Below are positions 1 through 8,657 of a stretch of DNA of 64,000 nucleotides, one piece after another. Made by a program: the position numbers and the translations under genes. Origin of the DNA: Thiosocius sp963808165 (lineage in GTDB: Bacteria > Pseudomonadota > Gammaproteobacteria > Chromatiales > Chromatiaceae); NCBI GenBank assembly GCA_963808165.1, contig CAWEET010000010.1, forward strand, positions 124,001 through 188,000, given 5' to 3'. A model generated the notes under the pieces. It was given only the letters and a program-made list of their open reading frames with translations. It had not been told where the DNA came from and did no database searches. Numbering within the stretch: the stretch's first letter is position 1; each line of letters begins with the position of its first letter.

Positions 1-1180
1 CCTCGGCGAGCGTCGGCGCCATCATCGAACTGACCCGCACGTCGTATGGCCAGCAGTTGAAGCCCGCTGGGTTGAGATCCTCTTCTCCCAGCATGTTGTT
101 CAGCATGATGCCCGTGCCTGGCAGCAACTGGCCGCTGCCTTCCCCGTTGGACAGGGTCAACGAGGCGCTGTTGCCCAGACTGTCGATGGTGCTGATATGG
201 GTTGTGCCCCGGTTGTTGACCGGGTGGCCGGCGATGCTGGCCTGATAAGACTCCATCAGTCTGCGGTGCTGCTCGGTGCGTGTCAGCAGGCCATCCTGAC
301 GCGCCATGTTGGTGTGGGCCATAACGTGCGCCAGGGCCTTCAGGTGCCGGGTGCTTCCGAACCCGTCCGTGCTGAGGTCCTGCCGATCGAGTGCCGCAAG
401 GGAAAAATTGATCAGTGTGCCGCCGGACGAGGGTGCCGGGTTGGTGGCTACGCGGTGACCGTGGTAGAGGTGCTGCAGCGCGGGGCGCTGGATCAGGCGG
501 TATTGTTTCAGGTCGTCAAGCGCCAGGTGGCCACCCTGTTCTTTACACAGTCGGGTGAGCCGTTGCGCCAGTTCGCCCTGATACATGGGCCTGTCACCTT
601 CGGCGGCGATCCATGCCAGGGTGTCGGCAAGTGCCGGTTGACGGAACACGCTCCCCTCACCGCGCAGCGCCCCGCTGCCATACAGCGCTGCGGCAGCCGG
701 AGTGGCTCGGTAGATCGGCGCAACGATGCTGAAGATATAGGCTTGTAATGCATTCACCTCTACACCATCGCGTGCGTACCCGATGGCTGGAGCGAGAATC
801 TCGCGTAACGGCAGCGTGCCGAGCAGTCGATGACTGCCGACCAGACCGCGCACCGTACCGGGCGTTGCGATGGCACCGGCGCCGATGTGGAACTCCTGCT
901 GCGCGGTACCGAAGTCGGCGATCACCGGATAGAAATCGCACTGCGTTTCTGCCCGGCGGCGTTGCGGGGTCTGTACGAAGAAATCGTAAAGCAACGCCGC
1001 CTGACCTTCTCGTCGGGCCAGCAGAAAGCCTCCGCCCCCCAGTGAGGTGAGCACGGGTTCCACGACGCAGGCGGCCGCCAGTGCCGCGAGTACCGCGTCG
1101 AACGCGTTGCCGCCGAGTTCGTATAGGCGGATCGCCGCCTCGGCGGTCTTCGGGTGGCCCGCGGCCACGGCACCTTTCAT
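1..1180 (-). CDS. ggt: gamma-glutamyltransferase, 3' end outside window
   Basis: Reading the minus strand from the ATG at 1180 gives 393 uninterrupted residues running off the window edge. They match the gamma-glutamyltranspeptidase (Ntn-hydrolase) family, which transfers or hydrolyses the gamma-glutamyl group of glutathione and is made as a precursor that cuts itself into two subunits. Visible landmarks are an N-terminal LGGGGF stretch (about residues 47-52), PSSGGTL near 250, the self-cleavage/nucleophile motif GTTHISTID (nucleophile Thr at about 326) and the oxyanion-region motif GSGQLLPGTGIMLNN at about 348. A TGA lies in frame five codons upstream of the ATG, so the start is well bounded. 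There is no signal peptide, unlike periplasmic E. coli Ggt, so it is probably cytoplasmic. The gene ends outside the window, so intactness cannot be judged. Confidence 0.92.
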   Translation of the reverse strand, partial: MKGAVAAGHPKTAEAAIRLYELGGNAFDAVLAALAAACVVEPVLTSLGGGGFLLARREGQAALLYDFFVQTPQRRRAETQCDFYPVIADFGTAQQEFHIGAGAIATPGTVRGLVGSHRLLGTLPLREILAPAIGYARDGVEVNALQAYIFSIVAPIYRATPAAAALYGSGALRGEGSVFRQPALADTLAWIAAEGDRPMYQGELAQRLTRLCKEQGGHLALDDLKQYRLIQRPALQHLYHGHRVATNPAPSSGGTLINFSLAALDRQDLSTDGFGSTRHLKALAHVMAHTNMARQDGLLTRTEQHRRLMESYQASIAGHPVNNRGTTHISTIDSLGNSASLTLSNGEGSGQLLPGTGIMLNNMLGEEDLNPAGFNCWPYDVRVSSMMAPTLAE

Positions 1181-1232
1181 GTCAGTCGGTGTTCAGGCAT
1201 CTGCCGGGATTATGCAGGCTTCGGCGGCACAG

Positions 1233-1258
1233 AAAAAAGCGCGCCCGAAGGCGCGCTC
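1233..1258 (-). terminator. rho-independent terminator of the sulfur-globule-like gene
   Basis: On the minus strand an 8-bp stem AGCGCGCC/GGCGCGCT closes a TTCG tetraloop and is followed by six T residues. It begins about 25 bases after the stop of the 1282-1713 gene, separating it from ggt. Confidence 0.85.
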
Positions 1259-1281
1259 TTTAGACTGCTGTGCTGAGCCGA

Positions 1282-1713
1282 CTACTTCTTGTCGGTGCTC
1301 GGTGCGGCCTTCGGTGCCGCCTTCTTGGTGGTCGCCTTGGCGCCGCCGCCATAGTACGGGGTCGTGTAGCCACCATGGTACGGGCTCCCGTAGCCGCCAC
1401 CATAGCCGCCACCATAGCCGCCACCGTAAGGATAACCGCCGCCCCAACCGCCGCCGTAGGGGTGGCCGCCGCCATAATAGCCTGGACCGCCGCCCCAACC
1501 CCACGGGCTGCCACCGTAATAACCGGGCCCTCCGCCCCAGCCCCAGGGGCCGCCGCCGCCCCAGCTGTTGCCGCCCCAGTTGTTGCCCCAGCTACCCCAG
1601 TTCCACGGACCACCGCCCCAGTTGCCGCCCCAGAAGGCGCTGGCGCTGCTGGTCGCGACGATTGCCGCTGCGCCGATCAGGCCGGCCAGCAGTGTTTTTC
1701 GGGTCGTTTTCAT
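1282..1713 (-). CDS. exported Gly/Tyr/Trp-rich repeat protein, sulfur-globule-protein-like
   Basis: The 143-residue protein starts at the ATG at 1713, preceded by GGAGGG with 7-base spacing. The open frame extends upstream, but that part has no ribosome site and is of different composition. Residues 1-27 are a signal peptide (MKTTRK, hydrophobic core, then SASA). The mature part is low complexity: repeated GGGPWGWGGGPGYYGG blocks, then GGGY repeats, then a Lys/Ala-rich tail. Regular glycine with aromatic residues is the hallmark of the envelope proteins (SgpA/B/C) of periplasmic sulfur globules in Chromatiaceae, which resemble structural keratins. I infer a structural or sulfur-globule role by composition only, since low-complexity proteins can resemble one another by chance. 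The gene is monocistronic, with its own terminator. Confidence 0.7.
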   Translation of the reverse strand: MKTTRKTLLAGLIGAAAIVATSSASAFWGGNWGGGPWNWGSWGNNWGGNSWGGGGPWGWGGGPGYYGGSPWGWGGGPGYYGGGHPYGGGWGGGYPYGGGYGGGYGGGYGSPYHGGYTTPYYGGGAKATTKKAAPKAAPSTDKK

Positions 1714-1864
1714 CGCTATTCCCTCCGCTATAAGGTTCTTGCAGTTGTCGAGTTCCCAAAAGCTGCGCAGTGGTGGCGTCCCGTCTTGCACGGTACCCGC
1801 TTGCCAGCGTGTGGCTGCTCGCCGGTCCGGCTGGATCCACAAAGCATCAGCTTCCGCTTATATT

Positions 1865-2359
1865 CTACTCCGTTCCTACGCGTCTGGCAGCCGAAGCATA
1901 ACTTTTCGTCTTGCCGGCCTTGTAGCCCAGGCCGGCGGGGCGCTGGCGATGCTGTTTCAGCAGGCGCTGGCATTGCCTGAGACTGAAGTCGACCCTGTAA
2001 TGCGCGGTGAGATGGGTCTGAAGCAATTTTCCCTGCCACTTATTGCCGTCCAGACCGAAATCGGCAGGAGGGTGGGCCAGGTCGTTCTGCAGTCGCTTCC
2101 ATTCGTCTCCGGACAGCTTGGGCGGGCGGCCTGGGCTCGTCTCGTCCATCAGTCCGTCCAGACCGTTTTCCACGAAACGCTTGCGCCAGCGTTCCAGGGT
2201 GCGTGTGTGCTCTCCGAGCCATTCAGCGACCTGGTTGGGCCGATGACCCTCGGTAATCAGCAGCACGCATAGGGCGCGGTAGCAAAAGCGTTGTTCGCGC
2301 GACGCACTGACGTGCTGCCGTACCGCACTCCGCAGCTTGGCGATCTCGGATGTATCCAT
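1865..2359 (-). CDS. winged helix-turn-helix protein, IS630-type N-terminal domain alone
   Basis: This 164-residue protein contains a helix-turn-helix region (about residues 38-65, VAEWLGEHTRTLERWRKRF) followed by a second winged helix region containing PGRPPKLSGDEW and LRQCQRLLKQH. That architecture is the DNA-binding N-terminal half of IS630/Tc1-family transposases. The DDE catalytic domain that would normally follow is absent: the frame ends and about 150 bases later the sulfur-globule-like gene begins. It is either a transposase remnant or a domesticated stand-alone regulator of the kind common in proteobacteria. No terminal inverted repeats were seen around it. The start at 2359 has a GGGAA-rich leader. 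Confidence 0.65.
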   Translation of the reverse strand: MDTSEIAKLRSAVRQHVSASREQRFCYRALCVLLITEGHRPNQVAEWLGEHTRTLERWRKRFVENGLDGLMDETSPGRPPKLSGDEWKRLQNDLAHPPADFGLDGNKWQGKLLQTHLTAHYRVDFSLRQCQRLLKQHRQRPAGLGYKAGKTKSYASAARRVGTE

Positions 2360-2632
2360 ATTCCCGGTTCCCGACGCCGAAACACGGCGTCGAACGTTGC
2401 GTCCTGGCCAGTATCAACGAAAGTCACAGCGTATCTTGGGGCAAACTGGGGAACAGTTGACGCCGATCAGGAAAACATAGCTGATTGTGGGGTCTTTTCT
2501 TCGGTTCCCCGGATTGTTGCGGGGCCCCGGCGGGCAGCAAACGGCGATTTGACGGTCACGGAGGGGCGGTGGCTGATTGTGGTCGATATCCAGAACCGGC
2601 AAGGCGTCGTTCCCGACCGTGCGCTGCGACCC

Positions 2633-2851
2633 TCAGTCCTGGTCGGTCTCGCCGGCCTTCTCCTCGGCGGCATATTTCAGGCGTTGCGCCTTTTTCTTTT
2701 CTACCAACTCGATGTATTCCTTGGGTGTCATAGAGGCCCCGGTTTCCGGTCGCTTGGTCGGCAGGTAGTAGCCGGCGATCGCTGCGACCAGGATCGCCAG
2801 CAGCAGGATGTAGACGTTGGTGCGGTCGCGCTTTTTCGGCATGTCCGACAT
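2633..2851 (-). CDS. small single-pass membrane protein, unknown function
   Basis: The 72-residue product has a charged N-terminus (MSDMPKKRDR), one hydrophobic span (about residues 13-29, VYILLLAILVAAIAGYY) and a charged cytoplasmic or periplasmic tail rich in Lys and Glu. It lies 24 bases downstream of the ABC ATPase gene on the same strand and may be the last gene of that operon. I do not recognise a family. Codon usage resembles the neighbours, which supports it being real. Confidence 0.55.
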   Translation of the reverse strand: MSDMPKKRDRTNVYILLLAILVAAIAGYYLPTKRPETGASMTPKEYIELVEKKKAQRLKYAAEEKAGETDQD

Positions 2852-2875
2852 GGTATCAGCCCGCCCATTCGCTGG

Positions 2876-3688
2876 TCATCCGGCTGCGGGCCTGAGCGGC
2901 TCGGCCAGCGGCGGGCCGTAGTCGGGAAGGAACAGCGCACCCGAGGGGGTCTCGATGCGATCTATCGCGTGCCCATAGGCCCGGCTGAGCAGCGCCGGGT
3001 CGGACAGGGATTCGCGGCTGCCGGCGTGCCAGCGTCCGGCGCCTTCCAGTATCAACCAGTGACTGCAGGCATGGTAGGCGACGTTGAGATCGTGGACCAC
3101 CATCATCATGGCCCGCTCGGGGGTCACACAGTGCGCCGTCAGCACCCGCAGACAACTCGCTTGATGGGCCAGGTCGAGGTGATTGAGGGGCTCGTCCAGC
3201 AACGAGATTCGGCAATGCTGGGTGAGCAGGCGGGCGACCTCAACCCGCCGAAGTTCCCCTCCCGACAGCGTATCCAGCGAACGGTCCGCCAACCGAGCGA
3301 GCCCCATGTCGGCCAGCGACCGTTGCGCAATCGCCAGATCCGCCGAACCTTCCCAGGCCAGTGGTGCGAGGTGAGGGTGGCGGCCGGTTAGTACAGTCTG
3401 CAGCACGCTGGCACCGAAGCCACGGCTGCTGTGCTGCAGCAACACCGCGACGCGGCGGGCCCGCGTGCGCGGGGTGAGGCTTCCGATGGTGTCGCCGCCG
3501 AGTCGCAGGCTGCCGTCGTGATCCTGGCGCAAGCCTCCCAGGTGCTGCAACAGGGTGGTCTTGCCGACCCCATTGCGCCCCATCAGGGCCCAGGACTCCC
3601 CGGGCAAAATCGTCAGGTCGAGTCCGGCGCACACCACCTCTCCCGCGATTCGCACCGTCAGGCCAGCGGTCTCGAGCAGGGGCGTCAC
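2876..3688 (-). CDS. ABC transporter ATP-binding protein, BtuD/FecE type
   Basis: This 270-residue ATPase should power import of a siderophore, heme or cobalamin-type substrate through the permease encoded just upstream. The sequence shows Walker A GRNGVGKTT (about 38-46), Q-loop near 84, signature LSGGE (about 142), Walker B ISLLDEP and the H-loop His in VVHDLN. Its start codon overlaps the permease stop (ATGA at 3685-3688), so the two are translationally coupled. No periplasmic binding protein gene is next to them. Substrate cannot be told from the sequence: BtuCD, FecCDE and HmuUV homologues all look alike at this level. Confidence 0.88.
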   Translation of the reverse strand: MTPLLETAGLTVRIAGEVVCAGLDLTILPGESWALMGRNGVGKTTLLQHLGGLRQDHDGSLRLGGDTIGSLTPRTRARRVAVLLQHSSRGFGASVLQTVLTGRHPHLAPLAWEGSADLAIAQRSLADMGLARLADRSLDTLSGGELRRVEVARLLTQHCRISLLDEPLNHLDLAHQASCLRVLTAHCVTPERAMMMVVHDLNVAYHACSHWLILEGAGRWHAGSRESLSDPALLSRAYGHAIDRIETPSGALFLPDYGPPLAEPLRPAAG

Positions 3689-4665
3689 TGGCGTCCCGTC
3701 CGGTGTAGCAGGAATAAAAACACCGGGACGCCGATCATCGCGGTCAGAACGCCAACCGGCAGCTGCATGGGGCTGATCAGCGTGCGCGCCGCGCTGTCTG
3801 CGAGCAGCAGCAGGCTGCCCCCGGTCAATACCGCGCTCGGCAGCAGGATGCGGTGATCGGTGCCGCCCAGGCGGCGGATCAGGTGGGGTGTGATCAGGCC
3901 GACGAAACCGATCGCGCCGGCAGTGGTGACGGCCGCGGCGGTGAACAAGGCGCCGAGAAAATAGAGTTCCAGGCGCAGGCGTCGGGTGTCCACGCCGAGT
4001 GCGGCCGCCTGCAGCAGGCCCTGGGTGGCGATATTGAGATCACGCGCCCGGACCAGCGCCAGCGCCAGGCCGCCACCGAGCAAGATCAGTGGAATCGCCG
4101 GTTCGGTGGCGTCTGCCAGATCGCCCATCAGCCAGAACAGCATGCCGGGAAGGTGCGTGACCGGGCTGATACTGAGCACGAAACTGATCAAAGCGGACCA
4201 GCCGGCCGCTACTACGACACCGGTCAGCAGCAGTCGGTCGCCGCGCCAGTCATCGCCGCGGCGCGTGATGCCGAACACCAGCAGCGTGCTGAACAGGGCC
4301 CCGGCGAGTGCGGCGGCGGTGTGCCAGTGCGCGTGGAGGGTGATCAGCATCGCGACCAGTACGGCGGCCGAGGCGCCGCCGGAGACGCCGAGCACGTAGG
4401 GGTCGCCGAGCGGGTTGCGTAAAAGGACCTGCATCAAGGCCCCGGCCAGGGCCAGCAGTCCACCCACCGCGAACGCACTCAGCGCACGTGGCAGGCGCAG
4501 TTCGTCGATGATCCGGTCGTTGATGCTGCCGTCATCACTGCCCAGGTGCCGGATCACGTCCGCGGCCGGTATGTCCACGCTGCCGATCAGCAGTGCCCAA
4601 AGCCCACTCGCTCCGGCGAGGAGCAGCGCGTACAGCGGGAGGAAGCGGTGGTGGCCCGATGTCAC
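3685..4665 (-). CDS. FecCD-family ABC transporter permease
   Basis: The 326-residue membrane protein belongs to the FecCD/BtuC family of importer permeases, which have about ten transmembrane helices per subunit. Family motifs visible are LRLPRALSAFAVGGLLALAG near residues 56-75, NPLGDPYVLGVSGGA near 83-98, and GFVGLITPHLIRR near 240, the coupling-helix region that docks on the ATPase. It works as a homodimer with the ATPase encoded at 2876-3688, with which it overlaps by four bases. The HAD phosphatase gene lies 13 bases upstream in the same direction. Substrate is probably an iron chelate or corrinoid, by family only. Confidence 0.88.
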   Translation of the reverse strand: MTSGHHRFLPLYALLLAGASGLWALLIGSVDIPAADVIRHLGSDDGSINDRIIDELRLPRALSAFAVGGLLALAGALMQVLLRNPLGDPYVLGVSGGASAAVLVAMLITLHAHWHTAAALAGALFSTLLVFGITRRGDDWRGDRLLLTGVVVAAGWSALISFVLSISPVTHLPGMLFWLMGDLADATEPAIPLILLGGGLALALVRARDLNIATQGLLQAAALGVDTRRLRLELYFLGALFTAAAVTTAGAIGFVGLITPHLIRRLGGTDHRILLPSAVLTGGSLLLLADSAARTLISPMQLPVGVLTAMIGVPVFLFLLHRTGRQ

Positions 4666-4678
4666 GCCGAGCGCCCGT

Positions 4679-5365
4679 TCACAGATGGTGATGTGAGGTT
4701 GGCGGTTCGCTGCCCATCAGGCTGATGATCGGCCAACCTCGGCGGCGCGCCTGTTCGGCGAGGACATTGTCGGGGTCCACTGCCACCGGGTGGCTGACCC
4801 GCTCGAGCAGCGGCAGGTCGTTGTGTGAGTCACTGTAGAAATAGGAACCGTCGAGGGTCGCCGCGTGCCGCGACAGCCATTTCTCGAGCCGGCTCACCTT
4901 GCCTTCGCGGAAACTCGGTATGCCGGCGACGCGTCCGGTGAAGCGGCCGCCCTGCGCCTCCGGTTCGGTCGCAATCAGGTGCGGAATGCCCAGCCGGGCG
5001 GCGATCGGTTCCGTGACAAAGGCATTGGTCGCGGTAATGATCATCAGGGTGTCACCGGCCGCGCGGTGTCGTGCGACCAGTTGCTCGGCCGCAGGGGTGA
5101 TCAGCGGTTCGATCTTCTCCTGCATGAAACGACGGTGCCACGCGTCCAGTTCGTCGCGCGGATGCTGCGACAGCGGTCTCAGTGAAAACGCGAGAAAGGC
5201 CATGATGTCCAGGCGCCCTTCGCGGTAGTCTTCGTAGAAGCGCTCGTTTTCGCGCTCGTAGCTTGCACGGTCGACCACGCCCAGTTCTCCGAGGAACTGG
5301 CCCCAGAGAAAGTCCGAATCGCCGCTGAGCAGGGTGTTGTCCAGGTCGAAAATGGCAAGCGACAT
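4679..5365 (-). CDS. HAD-IB family phosphatase (SerB-like)
   Basis: The 228-residue protein carries the haloacid dehalogenase motifs: I, FDLDNTLL near the N-terminus (nucleophile Asp); II, IITATN; and the downstream YFYSDSHNDLPLLE metal-binding motif. The arrangement, with a helical cap between motifs I and II, is that of subfamily IB, which includes phosphoserine phosphatase and CicA-like proteins. The frame is open for a further 66 codons upstream, but homology begins at MSLAIFDLD, so the ATG at 5365 was chosen. It precedes the FecCD permease by 13 bases and may be cotranscribed. Substrate unknown. Confidence 0.82.
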   Translation of the reverse strand: MSLAIFDLDNTLLSGDSDFLWGQFLGELGVVDRASYERENERFYEDYREGRLDIMAFLAFSLRPLSQHPRDELDAWHRRFMQEKIEPLITPAAEQLVARHRAAGDTLMIITATNAFVTEPIAARLGIPHLIATEPEAQGGRFTGRVAGIPSFREGKVSRLEKWLSRHAATLDGSYFYSDSHNDLPLLERVSHPVAVDPDNVLAEQARRRGWPIISLMGSEPPTSHHHL

Positions 5366-5423
5366 GCGCGGTAGTGCTTCGTGGAGGTTCTTTACGCCAC
5401 GGCGACTATACAGGAATTCTTTT

Positions 5424-5439
5424 ATAAGCAATAGCTTAT
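5424..5439. promoter_or_regulatory. perfect inverted repeat in the divergent HAD-IB/rppH promoter region
   Basis: ATAAGC-AATA-GCTTAT is a perfect 6-bp-arm palindrome in the AT-rich 150-bp space between two divergent genes. Position suggests an operator or overlapping promoter; no regulator can be named. Confidence 0.35.
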
Positions 5440-5516
5440 GGTGCATCTGGCTTGCGGGTTCATTGCTCGCTGTGGAACAATCAGAAGCATCAATAAAACT
5501 AAATTCGGTTCCAGTT

Positions 5517-6041
5517 GTGATAGACACCGACGGTTTCCGGCCGAATGTAGGGATCATCCTCTGCAATGACCAGAACCGCCTCTTCTGGGGTCGTCGGGTG
5601 GGACAGAACGCCTGGCAGTTTCCGCAGGGTGGGATACACCGCGACGAGTCACCCGAGCAGGCGATGTACCGGGAGTTGCAGGAAGAGGTCGGGCTCTTGC
5701 CTGAGCATGTTGATCTGCTCGGGTCGACCAGCCACTGGTTGCGCTATCGCCTGCCGAAGCGTTTCATACGACGCCATTCTCACCCCGTATGCATCGGGCA
5801 GAAGCAGCGCTGGTTCCTGTTGCGGGTGCATTGCCGAGAAAGTGACTTCTGTCTCGACTCCTGTGACAAGCCCGAGTTCGACAGCTGGCGCTGGGTGAAG
5901 TACTGGCAGCCGGTCCGCGAGGTGATCTACTTCAAGCGCCGTGTTTACGAACGGGCGCTGGAGGAACTCGCTCCGCTGCTTTTCCCCGACGGCGTGCCGA
6001 CGCGGCCGCAGACCAATTTCCTGCGTCAGCACCGGCGCTGA
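5517..6041 (+). CDS. rppH: RNA pyrophosphohydrolase (Nudix)
   Basis: RppH removes pyrophosphate from the 5' end of mRNAs and so triggers RNase E-dependent decay. The 174-residue product begins VIDTDGFRPNVGIIL, which aligns with the E. coli RppH N-terminus (MIDSDGYRPNVGIVI), so the GTG at 5517 is taken as start although the frame opens further upstream. The Nudix box is visible as GGIHRDESPEQAMYRELQEEVGL (G-x5-E-x7-REVxEExGL pattern). C-terminal residues include PQTNFLRQHRR. A clear Shine-Dalgarno is lacking. The gene is followed by ptsP, the same order as in E. coli. Confidence 0.93.
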   Translation: MIDTDGFRPNVGIILCNDQNRLFWGRRVGQNAWQFPQGGIHRDESPEQAMYRELQEEVGLLPEHVDLLGSTSHWLRYRLPKRFIRRHSHPVCIGQKQRWFLLRVHCRESDFCLDSCDKPEFDSWRWVKYWQPVREVIYFKRRVYERALEELAPLLFPDGVPTRPQTNFLRQHRR

Positions 6042-6231
6042 CACGTTCGCAGCCCCGGATCGGGCCAAGAACAGCCCGTGTCGGGGCGGGCGCGCCAAAG
6101 TTGCCATCGGGTCCGGATCGTTCCCGGTGGCGGACACCCGCCATCAGCGGCTTGTCCTCATGTCCTGCAATTCCGCAGAAAACGCTGACCAGCGGTCGAT
6201 GGCCGCGCGCCTGGAGGATGGTTCCCAAGAT

Positions 6232-8493
6232 ATGCTCGAGACATTGCATCGCATCGTCAAAGAAGTTAACGCGGCCCCTGACCTGGAGAAGGCGCTGCGT
6301 CTGATCGTGACCCTGGTCAAGCAGGCGATCGACTGCGACGTGTGTTCTGTGTACCTGACCGACCCCGATGCCCGTGCCCACGTGCTTGCGGCAACCGACG
6401 GCCTGCGCTGCGAGGCGGTGGGAAAGGTGGCCCTGCCGATGGGCCGCGGCCTGGTCGGTCTGGTCGCCGAGCGTGCCGAGCCGCTCAACCTCGGTGACGC
6501 GCCCGCGCACCCGCGCTATCTGCGTGTCACTGAAACCGGTGAAACCTATTATCGCGGATTCCTCGGGGTCCCGATCATTCAGAATCGGAAGGTGCTGGGA
6601 GTGCTGGTGGTGCGTCAGGAGGCGCAGCGCGAGTTTACCGACGACGAGGTGACCTTTGTGTTCACGCTCGCTGCGCAGTTGGCCGGCGCGATCACGCATG
6701 CGCAGACCAGTGGCGAACTCGATACGCTCACCACGGCGCCGCGCGGGGCGCGGTTCCTGGAGGGACGCCCGGGTAGCAGCGGCGTATCGATAGGCCACGG
6801 TGTGGTTGCCTATCGTATGGCTGATCTGGACGTGATACCCGACCGGACGGTGGACGATATCGAGGCGGAATGCACCGCCTTCCGTGCCGCGGTCGGCGCG
6901 GTAGAGGATGATCTGCGCAAGCTGAGGGCGAGGTTGGCTGGCGAGATCCCGGCCGAGGACAATGCCCTGTTCGATGCGTTGTTGTTGATGCTTGGCAGCG
7001 ACACCCTGGTCACCCAAACGGTCACATTGATCGAGCAGGGACAGTGGGCCCCCGGTGCGTTGCGCCAGAGCATTGCCGCACATGCGCAGGTGTTCGAGGC
7101 CATGGAGGATGTATACCTGCGCGAACGCGCGTCCGACGTGCGTGACCTAGGCCGACGCATCCTGATGCACCTGCAGAGCGACAGTCCGCGGCAGGTGGAT
7201 TTCCCGGACGATACCATCCTGGTTGGCGAAGAGGTCAGTGCGGTGCAGCTGGCCGAGGTCCCTCCGCACCTCCTGGTCGGGGTGGTTTCCGCGACCGGGT
7301 CGAGTTCCTCGCATGTTGCGATTCTGGCGCGGGCGATGGGTGTTCCCGCGGTGATGGGCGTCAGCGTGCTGCCGGTGGGCCGGATGGAGAACCGCGAGCT
7401 GATCATCGACGGTTATCGTGGTCGCGTTTACATTGCGCCGTCTCCCGCAGTGCGCATCGAGTACGAGCGGCTGGCCGAAGAGGAGCGCGAATTGACCGCC
7501 GAGGCGGAGGGCCTGCGTGGCCTGCCCCCCGAATCGACCGACGGCATCGCCTTTCCGCTCCACCTCAACACGGGTCTTATCAACGAGACCAGCAACACCA
7601 ACAATGAGGATTTCGCCGGGATCGGCCTGTACCGCACCGAACTGCCGTTCATGGTGCGCGACCGCTTCCCGGCCGAATCGGTGCAGGTGTTGAATTATCG
7701 GCGCGTGCTGGAGGCCTTTGCCCCGCGACCGGTAGTCCTGCGCACGCTGGATATCGGGGGGGACAAGCCGCTGCCGTATTTCCCGATCCAGGAACAGAAT
7801 CCGTTCCTCGGCTGGCGCGGTGTCCGCATCTCCCTGTCTCACCCGGAGATCTTTCTGACCCAGGTGCGCGCAATGCTGCGTGCCGCGGTCGGTCTGGCCA
7901 ATCTGCAGATCATGCTGCCGATGATCAGCGGTGTCACCGAGGTGGAAGATCTGAGGATGTTGATCCAAAGGGCGCACGACGAGTTGCTGGAAGAGGGCTA
8001 CGCTGTATCTATGCCGCAGATCGGCGTGATGATCGAGGTTCCCTCCGCGGTGTATCTGATCGAAGAGCTGGCGCGCCGGGTCGACTTCGTGTCGGTGGGG
8101 ACCAATGATCTGACCCAGTATCTGCTGGCGGTCGACCGTAACAATTCCCGGGTCGGAGAACTCTATGACGATTTGCATCCGGCGGTGCTGCGCGCCCTCA
8201 AACAGGTGGTGCGGGGCGCCCGGGTATTCAATCGCCCGGTGGGGGTGTGCGGGGAGCTGGCCGGCAACCCGCTCGCCACCGTGTTGCTGATGGGGCTCGG
8301 TGTCGATAGTCTCAGCATGAGCGTCGGGAGCATGATGAAGGTGAAATGGGTGGTGCGGAGCTTTAGCGTCTCGCGCGCGCGCCAGCTGTTGCATGCCGCG
8401 CTGCGCATGGAGGACGCCAGTCAGGTGCGCAGGTTCATGGAGGGCGCGCTGGACGAGATGGGGCTTGGCGGCCTGTTCCGGCCCGGGCGCTGA
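6232..8493 (+). CDS. ptsP: PTS-Ntr enzyme I (PEP-protein phosphotransferase with GAF domain)
   Basis: EI-Ntr takes phosphate from phosphoenolpyruvate and passes it to NPr and then EIIA-Ntr, a regulatory relay linked to nitrogen, potassium and stress control. From the ATG at 6232 the protein is 753 residues: GAF domain (about 1-160), PEP-utilizer N-terminal domain, the phospho-histidine domain with TGSSSSHVAILARAMG, and the C-terminal PEP-binding barrel with GGDKPLPYFP, FLGWRGVRISL and FVSVGTNDLTQYLLAVDRNN. The start aligns with E. coli PtsP and has GGAGG 14 bases upstream; in-frame ATGs at 6160 and 6199 are alternatives. It lies 190 bases after rppH. Partner genes for NPr and EIIA are not in the window. 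Confidence 0.92.
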   Translation: MLETLHRIVKEVNAAPDLEKALRLIVTLVKQAIDCDVCSVYLTDPDARAHVLAATDGLRCEAVGKVALPMGRGLVGLVAERAEPLNLGDAPAHPRYLRVTETGETYYRGFLGVPIIQNRKVLGVLVVRQEAQREFTDDEVTFVFTLAAQLAGAITHAQTSGELDTLTTAPRGARFLEGRPGSSGVSIGHGVVAYRMADLDVIPDRTVDDIEAECTAFRAAVGAVEDDLRKLRARLAGEIPAEDNALFDALLLMLGSDTLVTQTVTLIEQGQWAPGALRQSIAAHAQVFEAMEDVYLRERASDVRDLGRRILMHLQSDSPRQVDFPDDTILVGEEVSAVQLAEVPPHLLVGVVSATGSSSSHVAILARAMGVPAVMGVSVLPVGRMENRELIIDGYRGRVYIAPSPAVRIEYERLAEEERELTAEAEGLRGLPPESTDGIAFPLHLNTGLINETSNTNNEDFAGIGLYRTELPFMVRDRFPAESVQVLNYRRVLEAFAPRPVVLRTLDIGGDKPLPYFPIQEQNPFLGWRGVRISLSHPEIFLTQVRAMLRAAVGLANLQIMLPMISGVTEVEDLRMLIQRAHDELLEEGYAVSMPQIGVMIEVPSAVYLIEELARRVDFVSVGTNDLTQYLLAVDRNNSRVGELYDDLHPAVLRALKQVVRGARVFNRPVGVCGELAGNPLATVLLMGLGVDSLSMSVGSMMKVKWVVRSFSVSRARQLLHAALRMEDASQVRRFMEGALDEMGLGGLFRPGR

Positions 8494-8657
8494 ACCGACG
8501 CTGTTGGTGTGCTGAATGGCGCTCCGCGCGCTCCTTCGGAGTGGCCATCAGCGGCGGAAGGCGCGCACAAGAGCGCGCGCTTTGACACCTATCAACCCGA
8601 CCTGGCGGTTCGTGGTACACAATTAAAAGTTCTGGCAAACGCAAGTGGGGGAAGGCA

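Noticed and set aside
1047..1980. Long plus-strand Arg/Ser-rich open frames
   Set aside because: Mirror images of the ggt and sulfur-globule-like genes; compositions unlike proteins and no ribosome sites.
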